This document shows positions 42,079 through 51,543 of a DNA stretch of 64,000 nt, piece by piece (the first letter of the stretch is position 1; every line of letters starts with the position of its first letter). The DNA is taken from contig PKVY01000148.1 in NCBI GenBank assembly GCA_003131625.1, forward strand, positions 62,001 through 126,000, read 5' to 3'. Source of the DNA: Acidobacterium sp. Its GTDB lineage: Bacteria > Acidobacteriota > Terriglobia > Terriglobales > Acidobacteriaceae. The position numbers and the translations under genes are program-made. The notes under the pieces were generated by a model. The model made no database searches and had not been told where the DNA came from. It worked only from the letters and a program-made list of their open reading frames with translations.

Positions 42079-42960
42079 CTACAGCTTCAGCGTCTTCAGG
42101 TAATCCCGGAAGGCGGGCCCCAGGTCTTCGCGCTTCAGGGCGAACTCCACCGTCGCCCTGAGCATGCCGAATTTGTCACCGGCATCGTGACGAACTCCCT
42201 CGAAGCTGTATCCGTAGACTTTCTCCGTCTCCAGCAATCCTTTGATGCCATCGGTCAGCTGCAACTCGCCGCCCGCGCCCAGTGGCGTGTGCTCCAGCAG
42301 ATCGAAAATCTTCGGGGTGAGAATGTAACGGCCGATGATGGCATTCTTCGAGGGCGCTTCCGCCGGCTTCGGCTTCTCCACGAGTCCGGAAACGTCGAAC
42401 AGGCGCGGATTGTCCGGCACCGGCTTTCCGTCCAGCACGCCGTATGCGGAGATCGCATCGCCTTCGATGACCTGGGTGGCCACGATCGACGACTGGACTT
42501 TCTCGAAGACGTCCATCATTTGCTTCAGGCAGGGAGTCTCGGAATCGATCACGTCGTCCGGCAGAATGACAGCGAAGGGCTCATCGCCCACCAGATCCCG
42601 CGCCATCAGCACGGCGTGCCCCAGGCCCATCGCTTCCTTCTGCCGGACGTAGGAAAGCCGCACCATGTGCGAAACCTGCCGGCTCAGCGCCAGCAGATCG
42701 GTCTTACCGCGCTTTTCCAGCGTGCATTCCAGCTCGTAGCTCACGTCGAAGTGGTCTTCGATCGCCGACTTGCCGCGCCCGGTCACGATCACGATCTGAT
42801 CGCAGCCCGCGGCCAGCGCTTCCTCGACGCCGTACTGGATGATCGGCTTGTCGACCAGGGCCAGCATTTCCTTGGGGATCGATTTCGTCGCCGGCAAAAA
42901 ACGCGTGCCGAATCCCGCGGCCGGGAAAATTGCCTTGCGCACCTTTGCGTGTGTTGACAT
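42079..42960 (-). CDS. galU: UTP-glucose-1-phosphate uridylyltransferase
   Basis: 293 residues; makes UDP-glucose from UTP and glucose-1-phosphate. The nucleotidyl-transferase signature is AIFPAAGFGTRFLPATKSIPKEMLALVDKP (given in part). VRQKEAMGLGHAVL and LPDDVID follow, with the metal-site aspartate. The length is normal. It supplies UDP-sugars for envelope glycans and can serve the galK-dependent pathway. TAAAGT ends 6 bases before ATG 42960, and a GGAAGGA tract lies further up, so either a leaderless or a leadered start is possible. Confidence 0.93.
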   Translation of the reverse strand: MSTHAKVRKAIFPAAGFGTRFLPATKSIPKEMLALVDKPIIQYGVEEALAAGCDQIVIVTGRGKSAIEDHFDVSYELECTLEKRGKTDLLALSRQVSHMVRLSYVRQKEAMGLGHAVLMARDLVGDEPFAVILPDDVIDSETPCLKQMMDVFEKVQSSIVATQVIEGDAISAYGVLDGKPVPDNPRLFDVSGLVEKPKPAEAPSKNAIIGRYILTPKIFDLLEHTPLGAGGELQLTDGIKGLLETEKVYGYSFEGVRHDAGDKFGMLRATVEFALKREDLGPAFRDYLKTLKL

Positions 42961-43047
42961 TTCTTTACTTTAGATTCCTTCCTCGTGCAGGCCTCTACCA
43001 CGAACCGGGCATTCTACAGCGAGACCGGAACAGGATGCGACCATTTC

Positions 43048-44811
43048 CTACAACGTTGGCGAGTCGTCCCCCAGCAGCGCCTTGCGCACAATCCTGATAG
43101 GCGCGCCGCCCTGGCGCATGAAGTCGTCGTGAAATTTCTCCAGCGAGAAGCTCGCTCCCTCTTTCCTCTGGAGGTCTGACCGCAGCTTCATGATCTCCAG
43201 CTTGCCCAGCGTGTAGTAGAGGTAGGTCGGGTCCGAGGTTCCGCGCTTGGTTTCGACCTCCGCGATCGCCCGCGACTGGTAGCCCTCGTTGACGAAGAAA
43301 TCCTGCGCCTGTTCCAGGGTCAGGTCCTGGGTGTGCATGCGGATCCCCACCACAAAGCGTGCGTCTCGCAACAGCGCATCCTGCAACTGCCCCAGCCGGA
43401 TCAGCCGCGACTCTCGCTCGTCCTTCGCACCCACGCCCGGCCGGTTGTAACCCTCGTCGAGCATCATCTGCTCGCAGTAATGCGCCCACCCCTCGATGTT
43501 CGTCGACGATCCGGTCAGCTTCCGCACCGCGCTCATCGGCGTGTGATTCACCCACAGGAACTGAACGTAGTGGCCGGGATAGGCCTCGTGCACGGAGGTG
43601 CTGATCACGGTGCCCACATTGAACGCCGCCATGTAGTCGGCTACCTTCGCCGCCGGCCAGTCCTTCTCCGGCAGCGTCACGTTGAAGTACGCCGTCGAGG
43701 AATGCCGCTCGTACGGCCCCGGTGTATCCATCGATGCCTGCGTCGTCGCGCGCATGAACGGCGGGGTCTCTTCCAGCGTCGGCTCCACGGTCGAGGGGAT
43801 CGTGATGATCTTCTTCGCCTGAATAAACGCGATCAGGCTGTTAAACGTGTTGTGAAAGGTCTGGAGCAGCTGATCCGGCGGTGGATGAAGGCCGGCCAGT
43901 TCCGCAAGAACTTCCTTCGGCGTTTTTCCCGGATCCACATCCTTCGCGAGGCGGTTGAACTCCGCCTGGTTCTTGTGCAGGTCGTCGTAGCCAATCTGCA
44001 GCAGCCGGTCCAGCGGCGTGTCCACCATTTCGTCGTAGAGCAGCTTCTTGCCGAAGGTCTCCGCGCCGATGCGAAATTCCCCATTGGATTTCGGCAGCAG
44101 ATCGTTCTTCAGCCACCCCTGATAGCTCTCGAGAGCCGCAATCACTGCCGCGTTGGTCTTGTGGAATTCAGCAATCGCTGCGGGAACCTTCGCGCCTTTG
44201 AATGCATCCGGCACATCATGCTGGAAAAAGCCGATGATATCCGGCAATTGCTCCAGCGCAATTTCCGTATAGATCCGAGGAGGATTCTTCAGGTTCTGCC
44301 GCGCCGCCGTCAAAACCGCCGGCATCTGCTTCTCGCGCGCAATCAACGACCGCAGCCGCTCGTCCACAGGCGCAAAATCGCGCTCCATCAGCACGAACGC
44401 GCTGTTCGTGATCCCCCCCGAATAGGTGTCGGGATTCTTCTCCCAACCCCGAATAGTCTCCAGCTCGAGCAGGTTCCCCCGAATGTTGTCGCGGATAATG
44501 GCAAGGTCGCCCTGGGTGCTCTCGTCCAGGCCGTCCGAGGGAAATGCGTCGAATTTCCCCTCGTATCCCCGCAAAGCGGCGATCTCCGCCTCAACGCCCG
44601 CGCGGCTGTAGTCCTCCAGCTTCGTGTCGTACTGGTGGAAGCCCAGTTGGGTAGCGCCGGTCGGCCCGAAGTGAAATACCACGTCGGAAAAGTAATGATC
44701 GGCCAGCGCGCGGAATCTCGCGCCAGCATCGGCAGCTTCGGGATTGATGGCTGGGGTTGTCGTCATCAGGCCAAAACAGGTCAGGAGAACTGCGGCGAAT
44801 TTCCTTTTCAT
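43048..44811 (-). CDS. Secreted DUF885 protein, metallopeptidase-like
   Basis: 587 residues with an N-terminal signal (MKRKFAAVLLTCFGLMTTTPA). The DUF885 hallmark HEAYPGH spans His408-His414 and, with a downstream Glu in NIEGWAHYCEQMM, resembles the zinc site of thermolysin-clan or M32-like peptidases. The family is common in Acidobacteriota and others, usually annotated only as DUF885. The product is probably a periplasmic zinc peptidase; this is inferred from the motif. It is divergent from hemL with only 63 bases between, each with its own -10 box. Confidence 0.8.
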   Translation of the reverse strand: MKRKFAAVLLTCFGLMTTTPAINPEAADAGARFRALADHYFSDVVFHFGPTGATQLGFHQYDTKLEDYSRAGVEAEIAALRGYEGKFDAFPSDGLDESTQGDLAIIRDNIRGNLLELETIRGWEKNPDTYSGGITNSAFVLMERDFAPVDERLRSLIAREKQMPAVLTAARQNLKNPPRIYTEIALEQLPDIIGFFQHDVPDAFKGAKVPAAIAEFHKTNAAVIAALESYQGWLKNDLLPKSNGEFRIGAETFGKKLLYDEMVDTPLDRLLQIGYDDLHKNQAEFNRLAKDVDPGKTPKEVLAELAGLHPPPDQLLQTFHNTFNSLIAFIQAKKIITIPSTVEPTLEETPPFMRATTQASMDTPGPYERHSSTAYFNVTLPEKDWPAAKVADYMAAFNVGTVISTSVHEAYPGHYVQFLWVNHTPMSAVRKLTGSSTNIEGWAHYCEQMMLDEGYNRPGVGAKDERESRLIRLGQLQDALLRDARFVVGIRMHTQDLTLEQAQDFFVNEGYQSRAIAEVETKRGTSDPTYLYYTLGKLEIMKLRSDLQRKEGASFSLEKFHDDFMRQGGAPIRIVRKALLGDDSPTL

Positions 44812-44819
44812 TGAAATTC

Positions 44820-44825
44820 AGTATC
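44820..44825 (-). promoter_or_regulatory. -10 box of leaderless DUF885 promoter
   Basis: GATACT ends 8 bases before ATG 44811, with no Shine-Dalgarno between. It mirrors the hemL box on the other strand. Confidence 0.45.
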
Positions 44826-44861
44826 CGCTATTCGTTCGGAATCCGTCATCCTGCCGCCCCC

Positions 44862-44867
44862 TATACT
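44862..44867 (+). promoter_or_regulatory. -10 box of leaderless hemL promoter
   Basis: TATACT ends 7 bases before ATG 44875. The intervening GAAAACC is not a ribosome-binding site. Confidence 0.6.
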
Positions 44868-44874
44868 GAAAACC

Positions 44875-46179
44875 ATGTCCCTCGTTCTTACCCGGTCCGA
44901 TGCGCTTCGCAAACGCGCGGAAAAGCTCTTTCCCGGCGGAGTCAACTCGCCCGTCCGAGCTTTTCGCGCCGTCGGTGGGGAGCCTCCCTTTGTCGAGCGC
45001 GGCGAAGGCGCGTACCTCTGGGACGCGGATGGCAACCGCTTCATCGACTATTTCGGCTCCTGGGGTCCCATCATCCTCGGCCACGCTTTCCCGCCCGTGG
45101 TAGAAGCCATCCAGGAGGCCGCCGCGCGCAGCGCCAGCTTCGGCGCATCCACCGAAGTCGAAGGCGACCTGGCCGAGCTGGTCCGTGCCGCGTATCCCTC
45201 CATCGAAAAAATGCGCTTCGTCAGCTCGGGCACCGAGGCCACCATGTCCGCCATCCGTCTGGCCCGCGCCTTCACCAGCCGCAAATACATCGTCAAATTT
45301 GAAGGCTGCTACCACGGCCACGCCGACGGCCTCCTCGTCAAAGCCGGCTCCGGCGTCGCCACCTTCGGCATCCCTGGCTCCGCCGGCGTCCCCGAAGAAG
45401 TCGCCCACTTCACTCTCGCGCTGCCCTTCAACGACGTTGCCGCGGTCGAAGCCGCCTTCGCCGCGCATCCCGGCGAAATTGCCGCCGTCATCGTCGAGCC
45501 CATCGTCGGCAACGCCGGCTGCATCCCGCCCGCACCCGGGTACCTCGAAGCCCTCCGCACGCTGACCGCAACGCACGGCGCGCTCCTCATCTTCGATGAA
45601 GTCATGACCGGTTTCCGCGTGGCCTTTGGCGGTGCTCAGGAACTCTACGGCATCCGCCCCGACCTCACCACACTCGGCAAGATTCTTGGCGGCGGTCTGC
45701 CCGTCGGCGCCTTTGGTGGGCCCGCCGGCATTATGGATCAGCTCGCGCCCATGGGCCCCGTCTATCAGGCTGGTACGCTCAGCGGCAATCCGCTCGCCAT
45801 GGCCGCTGGCATTGCGACGGTCGGCTATCTGCACGCCCACCGCAAAAACGTCTATCCAAAATTGGAAAAACTCAGCGCCGCTGTCGTCGACGGCATTGCT
45901 TCTGCCGCCAACGAGCGGGGCATTCCCCTCACCACCAACCGCGTCGGCGCCATGTTCACCTGGTTTTTCAATTCAGCCCCCGTCACGGAGTTCGCCTCGG
46001 CTGCCCGGTCCGATACCAGCCGCTTCGCTGCCTTCCATCGCGCCATGCTCGAGGCAGGTGTCTGGCTCCCGCCTTCCCAGTTCGAGGCGGCCTTCCTCAG
46101 CACCGCGCACACCGACGCCGACATCCGCCACACCGTCGACGCGGCCCGACAGGCCTTCGCCGCTATCGCCAGGAATTAA
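44875..46179 (+). CDS. hemL: Glutamate-1-semialdehyde 2,1-aminomutase
   Basis: 434 residues, PLP aminotransferase fold; converts glutamate-1-semialdehyde to 5-aminolevulinate in haem synthesis. It opens with [19 protein letters not shown]. Other motifs are [30 protein letters not shown] and the PLP-lysine block [19 protein letters not shown]. The length is normal. With several multihaem cytochromes in the window, haem demand is high, but no operon joins them. Confidence 0.96.
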   Translation: MSLVLTRSDALRKRAEKLFPGGVNSPVRAFRAVGGEPPFVERGEGAYLWDADGNRFIDYFGSWGPIILGHAFPPVVEAIQEAAARSASFGASTEVEGDLAELVRAAYPSIEKMRFVSSGTEATMSAIRLARAFTSRKYIVKFEGCYHGHADGLLVKAGSGVATFGIPGSAGVPEEVAHFTLALPFNDVAAVEAAFAAHPGEIAAVIVEPIVGNAGCIPPAPGYLEALRTLTATHGALLIFDEVMTGFRVAFGGAQELYGIRPDLTTLGKILGGGLPVGAFGGPAGIMDQLAPMGPVYQAGTLSGNPLAMAAGIATVGYLHAHRKNVYPKLEKLSAAVVDGIASAANERGIPLTTNRVGAMFTWFFNSAPVTEFASAARSDTSRFAAFHRAMLEAGVWLPPSQFEAAFLSTAHTDADIRHTVDAARQAFAAIARN

Positions 46180-46206
46180 CAGGAAAAACAGAGAAGGGAA
46201 GCGTCG

Positions 46207-46737
46207 CTACCAAAGGTGCAGCGTTAGCCCTGTGCTCGCGATGACCGGCGAGAGGCCCTGCCCCGCGTAGATGTGCCCGTACCCCAACTCAAGAATGCGC
46301 CAGTCCAGACGAGGCGCGATGCCATGCGACACCCCCGCGTCTACCTGCCACGCCGCTCCCCACGAGGAGCCGAAAACGCCCACGGAATTGTAGGCGTCGC
46401 TACGGCCCAACCCACCTCCGGCCTCCACGAAGACCCTCACGATGGGCAGGCTGACGGCCAGCCGCGGCCCAATCAAAGCGTCGTAGGCGCGGAGGTTGGC
46501 GTTGCCCGGCAGCGCCGTGGCGCGCGCGACAAATCCCAGAATATGCCCCTGGATGTACCCGCCGCCGCTTCCGCCCCACAGCACCCCTGCCCCTTGTCCC
46601 GCCCGGGCGGCCGAGAATTCAGCGAAAACGCTGGTTCCTTTGGGACCCAACCCGAGTCCATCATCCTGCGCAAGCGTCGGAGCTGAGGTGAAGGCAGACA
46701 ACAAGCCCAGGGCGAGCCAAACGGAAGGGGTCTTCAT
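46207..46737 (-). CDS. Probable outer-membrane beta-barrel protein
   Basis: 176 residues. The signal peptide is MKTPSVWLALGLLSAFTSAPTLAQ. The mature protein is glycine-rich with alternating hydrophobic residues (VFAEFSAARAGQGAGVLWGG, WQVDAGVSHGIAPRLDWRIL) and ends in LTLHLW, a terminal aromatic as in porin-like barrels (OmpA/OmpW-like size). Function unknown. GGGAGAG lies 6 bases before the ATG. It is convergent with hemL. Confidence 0.6.
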   Translation of the reverse strand: MKTPSVWLALGLLSAFTSAPTLAQDDGLGLGPKGTSVFAEFSAARAGQGAGVLWGGSGGGYIQGHILGFVARATALPGNANLRAYDALIGPRLAVSLPIVRVFVEAGGGLGRSDAYNSVGVFGSSWGAAWQVDAGVSHGIAPRLDWRILELGYGHIYAGQGLSPVIASTGLTLHLW

Positions 46738-46868
46738 CGGGGTTCTCTCCCATCCATGCGTGCGTTATTGCCCACCTGAGACGCGGCTCTCGGACAAAAG
46801 GTTTCCTCAACCGCATCCAGACAACGCAATCCGGCATTCCGCCCGTCTCTGCTTACTGGAGTCACAAG

Positions 46869-47012
46869 ATGTCTGGTGCCCCGAACACCATCGGCGTCAT
46901 GCTGCTGTTTTTTTCGTTTTTCTCGGCTGCCTTCTTTTGGGCGACCCACGGTCACACCGCAACTGCCGATCCCGAAGAAGAGGATGTCGGTACGCCGGGC
47001 AAAGACTCCTGA
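46869..47012 (+). CDS. Small single-pass membrane protein, 47 residues
   Basis: ATG 46869 to TGA 47012, with TGGAG 8 bases ahead. The sequence begins MSGAPNTIGVMLLFFSFFSA, forming one strongly hydrophobic helix with five Phe, and ends in an acidic tail (DPEEEDVGTPGKDS). The length is below common annotation cut-offs. The family is not recognised. It is convergent with the membrane methyltransferase gene 21 bases away. Its composition and ribosome site make it a credible real gene. Confidence 0.5.
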   Translation: MSGAPNTIGVMLLFFSFFSAAFFWATHGHTATADPEEEDVGTPGKDS

Positions 47013-47033
47013 GCAGGGGGCGCTGACCGGGTA

Positions 47034-47774
47034 TTACGCCGCTGCGGCTTGCTTCTTCGGAAGAAACGCTCGCAGGACCAGTGACAGTCCGAAGCAGATT
47101 ACCAGGCACCGGATCAGCAGTAGCGGCTCGTATCGCCACGCCAGCACCGCCAGGCAGAGTGGATAGCTCACCGGAAAAAACTCCGCCAGCAGGCTCATCG
47201 GCCATTGGGGCCGCGCAGCCGACCCAACGATCCTCGGGCGCAGGCTCGGCACCAGACGCGGCACTTGCCTCCGGTACTCAACATACGCCTCGCCGATCTG
47301 CCCCGCCAGAAAGCCCTCTTCGCCCAGGATGAGCCTGAAGTAGAACAACGCCAGCAACACAGCAAAAACGAGCGCGCCCGAGGGAGGCATCAGGATCGCA
47401 ATGCTCAGCCCCAGAAACCACGACCCCAGATAGAGCGGATTCCGCACATACCGGTACGGTCCCGCCGCCATCACGTTGCCCGCGAGCATCGGCCCCGCGT
47501 GCACGATCGACGCTCCGAGAAACGCCGTGCCCCACACTCGCAGAACCGCCCCCGCAAAGCCAAACAGAATCGCCAGCCCCGTCACTACCAGCGTCGCCTG
47601 ATCCAGACGCAGCCAGCCCCACCGCGCCAGCGTCGTCGAAAGCGCCAGCCATGCGGTCGTAGCCGGTGGCGCATACCGGCCCTGCGTCCACGTCCACGGC
47701 GCCCAAAAGCCCAGCGTATAGATCAGGAGGATGATGAGGAGCCGGAAGCGAAATTCAAACTGAGTGGCTTTCAT
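47034..47774 (-). CDS. ICMT/PEMT-like membrane methyltransferase
   Basis: 246 residues with about six membrane helices. The motif GPYRYVRNPLYLGSWFLGL is the hallmark of the isoprenylcysteine carboxyl methyltransferase/phospholipid methyltransferase-like family, where the R-x-P-x-Y and later E (LILGEEGFL) bind SAM. The substrate is unknown; bacterial members act on lipids or small molecules. It lies 28 bases after murQ on the same strand and is probably co-transcribed. Confidence 0.78.
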   Translation of the reverse strand: MKATQFEFRFRLLIILLIYTLGFWAPWTWTQGRYAPPATTAWLALSTTLARWGWLRLDQATLVVTGLAILFGFAGAVLRVWGTAFLGASIVHAGPMLAGNVMAAGPYRYVRNPLYLGSWFLGLSIAILMPPSGALVFAVLLALFYFRLILGEEGFLAGQIGEAYVEYRRQVPRLVPSLRPRIVGSAARPQWPMSLLAEFFPVSYPLCLAVLAWRYEPLLLIRCLVICFGLSLVLRAFLPKKQAAAA

Positions 47775-47802
47775 GCAGGCTCTTTCTGGCGCGACGTCCT
47801 CG

Positions 47803-48693
47803 TCATCGCAGCGCTTCCTTCAGCCGTCCATGGGCCGCGGTCAGGCGCGCTTCCGCATCGCCCCGGCTCAGTCCCAGCTTGTTCATCACTACTGCTGTCT
47901 TCACTGACTCCGCTCTGGCCAGCAACGTTGCAGCCGCGTCGTATTCCAGTCCCGTGATCGTCGCAATAATCCTCGCGGCGCGATCCGCCAGCTTGGTGTT
48001 CGTTGGCTGCAGGTTCACCATCAGGTTCCCGTAGACATACCCCAGCCGCACCAGCGCTCCGGTCGACAGCATGTTCAGCACCAGCTTCGTCGCTGTCCCT
48101 GCCTTCATCCGCGTCGAACCCGTCACGACCTCAGGCCCCGTCGAGGGCACAATCGCCATCTCTGCCGCGGTCGCAACCTCCGACCCCGGGACGCACGTCA
48201 GCCCAATCGTCAGCGCGCCCAGTTTCCGCGCGTGCTCCAGTCCGCCCAGCACATACGGAGTCCGCCCGCTCGCTGCAATCCCCACCAGCACGTCACCCGC
48301 GCCGAAATCGTGCTCTTCGAGGTCCCGCGCTCCGAGTGACGGATTATCCTCCGCCTGCTCGATCGACCGCCGCAGCGCCGCGTCCCCGCCCGCGATGATC
48401 CCCTGCACCAGTTCCGGCGGCGTGTTGTAGCTCGGCGGGCACTCCGACGCATCCAGCACCCCCAGCCGTCCCGACGTCCCCGCACCCAGGTAGAACAGCC
48501 GCCCCCCCGCCTCGATCCGCGCCGTAATCGCATCCACCGCCGCCGCGATCCGAGGCAGCTCCCGCTCGACTGCCTCCACTGCTTCCTGATCCGCCACGTG
48601 GATGATCCGCAGCATCTCGAGGGTCGACACTTCATCGATCCGCTCCGATGCGGGGTTGCGCGCCTCCGTGGGAAGATTCGCCAGCTCACTCAT
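47803..48693 (-). CDS. murQ: N-acetylmuramic acid 6-phosphate etherase
   Basis: 296 residues; cleaves the lactyl ether of MurNAc-6-P during cell-wall recycling. The SIS-domain signature is GGRLFYLGAGTSGRLGVLDASECPPS. VGIAASGRTPYVLGGLEHA and TGSTRMKAGTATKLVLNML complete the active site. The start overlaps the vsr stop by 8 bases, so it is translated from the dcm-vsr transcript or an internal promoter. No anmK or nagZ is adjacent. Confidence 0.94.
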   Translation of the reverse strand: MSELANLPTEARNPASERIDEVSTLEMLRIIHVADQEAVEAVERELPRIAAAVDAITARIEAGGRLFYLGAGTSGRLGVLDASECPPSYNTPPELVQGIIAGGDAALRRSIEQAEDNPSLGARDLEEHDFGAGDVLVGIAASGRTPYVLGGLEHARKLGALTIGLTCVPGSEVATAAEMAIVPSTGPEVVTGSTRMKAGTATKLVLNMLSTGALVRLGYVYGNLMVNLQPTNTKLADRAARIIATITGLEYDAAATLLARAESVKTAVVMNKLGLSRGDAEARLTAAHGRLKEALR

Positions 48694-49123
48694 TCGAGAT
48701 GATGCTACCTCCGCGGCCTACGCGCAGCTTCCGGACAGCCGCCCGCGCTGCCTCCTCCGTTCGCACCTCACACTCCCATACAACGAAGACGCGCCAGCCC
48801 ATCCTGCGCAGCGCCGCCGCGTGTCTGCGATCGCGAGCCACGTTGCCGCCGCGCTTTGCGGCCCAGAATTCTGCCCGCGTTGCCGGAACTACCGACCCAT
48901 ATTTGCAACGGTGACAGTGCCAGAAACATCCGTGCACGAAAATCGCCGTCTGGTACTTCGGCAGCACGATATCCGGCCGCCCCGGCAGGTCCTTGCGATG
49001 CAGACGGAAGCGGAGCCCCATCGCATGCAGCACGCGCCGCACCCGCACTTCCGGCTTCGTATTTCGCGACCGGATCGCCGCCATGTTGCGGCTCCGCTGC
49101 TCGCGCGTGTGAACGTCGGTCAT
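48686..49123 (-). CDS. vsr: Very short patch repair endonuclease
   Basis: 145 residues. The Vsr signatures are [34 protein letters not shown] with the catalytic Asp, and [15 protein letters not shown] with the active-site His and zinc ligands. It nicks T:G mismatches that arise when 5-methylcytosine deaminates. Its ATG overlaps the dcm stop (ATGA), and its 3' end overlaps murQ. The tight coupling to dcm is the usual vsr context. Confidence 0.95.
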   Translation of the reverse strand: MTDVHTREQRSRNMAAIRSRNTKPEVRVRRVLHAMGLRFRLHRKDLPGRPDIVLPKYQTAIFVHGCFWHCHRCKYGSVVPATRAEFWAAKRGGNVARDRRHAAALRRMGWRVFVVWECEVRTEEAARAAVRKLRVGRGGSIISNE

Positions 49124-50214
49124 GACTGCAACGAAACCGGTTCAAAAGGAAGCACTCGCTGAACCGGCGCCGTCCTCGAGACAGATCGCTGCGCATTCGT
49201 TGGGCGCGCAAGATAAGGCCGCATCGCCCGCGCCACAGCCGCCACCACCGGAACGACCACGCTGTTTCCGAACTGCTTGTATGCCTGCGTGTCCGAGACC
49301 GGAATGAGAAAGCTGCCTGGAAACCCCATCAGTCGCGCGCACTCCCGCGGCGTCAATCGCCGCGGATTCTCCCGTGCTCCCCGACTGACGAGGATCTCCG
49401 ACCCATCCTTGTAGTACCGCGCGGACAATGTCCGCGCAATATCGTCGCGGCCCACCAGTCCAAACCCAAATCCATTTCCCGCCGCGCGATGCTTCGCCGC
49501 ATACGCCTGCAAATACTCCCAGAGCTTCTTTGTCAGCGTGTATTTCGGATTCACCGCGCTCCGCAGCCCCAGCGTGTACGGCTCCTCCGCCGCTTCGCTC
49601 CCGTCCTCCGGATGCAGCACCGCCCGCAGCTTCGGACCTGCGCCCGGCAAGGCCACATCATCCAGCGAAAACTCCGTGTCCTCGCGAAATCCCGCGATCA
49701 GAATTCGCTTGCGATGTTGCGGCACAAAATGCGCAGCGTCGATCACCCGCCACGAAATCCGGTAGCCCAGTTCCTCCTCCAGCGTCTGCCGGATGACGCG
49801 AAACGTCCGCCCCTGGTCGTGATTCACCAGGTTCTTCACATTCTCCAACAGGAACGCCCGCGGCCGCTTCGCCGCCAGAATCCGCGCCACATCGAAAAAC
49901 AGAGTCCCCTGCGTAGCGCAGGCGAACCCATGCGGTCGACCCAGCGCATTTTTCTTGCTCACGCCGGCAATCGAAAACGGCTGGCAGGGGAAACCCGCCA
50001 CCAAAACATCATGATCGGGAATCTCTTCCTCATCGAGCGCGCGAATATCCCCGGCAATCGCTTCGCGCTCGCCGAAATTTGCGGCATACGTCGTCTGCGC
50101 AAACGCATTCCACTCGCTCGTGAAGGCGCAGCGCCCGCCTGCCGCCTCGAACCCCATGCGCATCCCGCCGATTCCGGCGAAAAGATCGACAAAGCTGAAC
50201 GCAGCGTTCGGCAC
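49120..50214 (-). CDS. dcm: DNA cytosine-C5 methyltransferase
   Basis: 364 residues. Motif I is [20 protein letters not shown], motif [13 protein letters not shown] carries the catalytic Cys77, motif VI is FLLENVKNL, and motifs IX-X lie at [15 protein letters not shown] and [10 protein letters not shown]. The target-recognition region is between about residues 195 and 285; its specificity cannot be read. No restriction endonuclease gene is adjacent, so it appears solitary apart from Vsr. GTG 50214 has GGAG 9 bases ahead and follows rsfS by 4 bases. Confidence 0.93.
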   Translation of the reverse strand: MPNAAFSFVDLFAGIGGMRMGFEAAGGRCAFTSEWNAFAQTTYAANFGEREAIAGDIRALDEEEIPDHDVLVAGFPCQPFSIAGVSKKNALGRPHGFACATQGTLFFDVARILAAKRPRAFLLENVKNLVNHDQGRTFRVIRQTLEEELGYRISWRVIDAAHFVPQHRKRILIAGFREDTEFSLDDVALPGAGPKLRAVLHPEDGSEAAEEPYTLGLRSAVNPKYTLTKKLWEYLQAYAAKHRAAGNGFGFGLVGRDDIARTLSARYYKDGSEILVSRGARENPRRLTPRECARLMGFPGSFLIPVSDTQAYKQFGNSVVVPVVAAVARAMRPYLARPTNAQRSVSRTAPVQRVLPFEPVSLQS

Positions 50215-50218
50215 AAAT

Positions 50219-50737
50219 CTATTCTCCGCGTTTTGCGGAGGATTTCTTCGCCTTTTTTCCGGGTTTCTTCGTGGCGGCCTTCTTCGCAGTCGCGTTCTTC
50301 GTCACGACCTTCTTCGCCGACCGCTTCACGGGAGCCTTCTTTCGCGCCGCCAGCGTCTTCTCCTTCAGAGCGGCGGTCAGCTCCTCAACATCCACATGCC
50401 GCGCCGACTTGCGCAGCCGCTCGAGGTCGTAGAACGCCCGCCGATCGCGCAGGAAAATGTGGACCACGAAATCCACGTAGTCCATCAGAATCCACTCGCC
50501 CAGCCGCCGTCCCTCCACCGAGTTCGGATACGTGGCGAAATCGCGTTTCAGGCGCAGCTCGATCTCATCGGCAATCGCCTGCGACTGCCGCTCGTTGGCC
50601 GTGCTGGTGATCAGGAAGAAATCGGTGAAGGCGGAGTCGGCGGGATCCAGCTGCAATACCCGTGTGTCCTCGCCCTTTTTCTCATCGCAGGCCGCAACCG
50701 CGGCCAGCACCATCTTGCGGGTTTCCGTCAATGTCAT
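50219..50737 (-). CDS. rsfS: Ribosomal silencing factor RsfS
   Basis: 172 residues. The RsfS domain (about residues 5-118) has [40 protein letters not shown] and the terminal LERLRKSA. It binds ribosomal protein L14 and blocks subunit joining in starvation. A Lys/Ala-rich tail of about 45 residues ([20 protein letters not shown] onward) extends beyond the usual end and is probably RNA-contacting or disordered. It follows nadD, a common gene order. Confidence 0.93.
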   Translation of the reverse strand: MTLTETRKMVLAAVAACDEKKGEDTRVLQLDPADSAFTDFFLITSTANERQSQAIADEIELRLKRDFATYPNSVEGRRLGEWILMDYVDFVVHIFLRDRRAFYDLERLRKSARHVDVEELTAALKEKTLAARKKAPVKRSAKKVVTKNATAKKAATKKPGKKAKKSSAKRGE

Positions 50738-50810
50738 GCGTGGGGTTCAGCGCTCTGGTTTCGATGGTACGGCAATTCACTGTGGTTGGGGAGTTGCGCT
50801 CGCGGATGCC

Positions 50811-51494
50811 TCAGAACGCCTGGCCTTCTTTGTACAGCCCGTTCTTGCGGATATACGCGGCCACTGCGGCATCGAGCTCGCCCCGCGACTCAACGCCGTG
50901 GTGCAGCGACTCGCGGATGCCGCTGGCCGAGGCCTGCTCGCTGAGGTCTGGCAGGAGATACAGCCGCGATTCCCGGCGCCCGGGGTTCCGCAGGGACAGG
51001 ACGAGGTTGTCGCCCTCCTGCGCAGCGCTGGACGCCACGGAAATATTTGGCGGCAGCGCAGCGGCTACACGGCTCAGGTCGAATCCAGGCCGCGAGGCGA
51101 CAATGAAATCGCACGCCACCAGGAGGTCGCTCGACCGATACCACTTGCTGATGCTGAGAAAAGAATCGGCGCCCATCAGGCAGAACAGCTCGTCGCCGGG
51201 AGCCAGCCCGGCTTTCAGCGTGCGCACCGTGTCGATGGTGTAATTCGGCCGCCCATCCGCGCGGGGTGCATCGATCAGCGACAACTCCATCCCCTTCTCG
51301 CCGGAAAGCGCGAGCCGCGTCATGGCGACGCGATCGGTGAAGCTCGCCTGGGGTCGATCGCGCTTGAGCGGCTGCACACCCACGGGAGCGAACAGCACCC
51401 TCCCAAGACCCATGCGCTCGGCCGCCAGCCGCGCCAGCGCGACGTGCCCGCGATGCGGCGGATCGAAGCTGCCGCCAAACAAGCCAATCCTCAT
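50811..51494 (-). CDS. nadD: Nicotinate-nucleotide adenylyltransferase
   Basis: 227 residues; converts nicotinate mononucleotide to deamido-NAD. MRIGLFGGSFDPPHRGHVAL contains the nucleotidyl-transferase HxGH site, and the ISGIR-like motif is SASGIRESL near the C-terminus. ATG 51494 is set by this conserved N-terminus; the frame extends upstream to 51653 into folK, which is not real. TATGCT ends 8 bases ahead. It heads the nadD-rsfS-dcm-vsr-murQ run. Confidence 0.94.
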   Translation of the reverse strand: MRIGLFGGSFDPPHRGHVALARLAAERMGLGRVLFAPVGVQPLKRDRPQASFTDRVAMTRLALSGEKGMELSLIDAPRADGRPNYTIDTVRTLKAGLAPGDELFCLMGADSFLSISKWYRSSDLLVACDFIVASRPGFDLSRVAAALPPNISVASSAAQEGDNLVLSLRNPGRRESRLYLLPDLSEQASASGIRESLHHGVESRGELDAAVAAYIRKNGLYKEGQAF

Positions 51495-51502
51495 TGTTTC
51501 TG

Positions 51503-51508
51503 AGCATA
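51503..51508 (-). promoter_or_regulatory. -10 box of leaderless nadD promoter
   Basis: TATGCT ends 8 bases before ATG 51494. The intervening CAGAAACA lacks a Shine-Dalgarno. Confidence 0.5.
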
Positions 51509-51531
51509 GCGCGTCACCGCGGGAATTACGG

Positions 51532-51537
51532 TAGTTT
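51532..51537 (+). promoter_or_regulatory. -10 box of leaderless folK promoter
   Basis: TAGTTT ends 6 bases before GTG 51544, so transcription would begin at the start codon. Only 49 bases separate the folK and nadD start codons. Confidence 0.45.
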
Positions 51538-51543
51538 GGGCTT

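Noticed and set aside
48686-50214. dcm-vsr as a complete restriction-modification system
   Set aside because: No restriction endonuclease gene lies on either side; the neighbours are rsfS and murQ.
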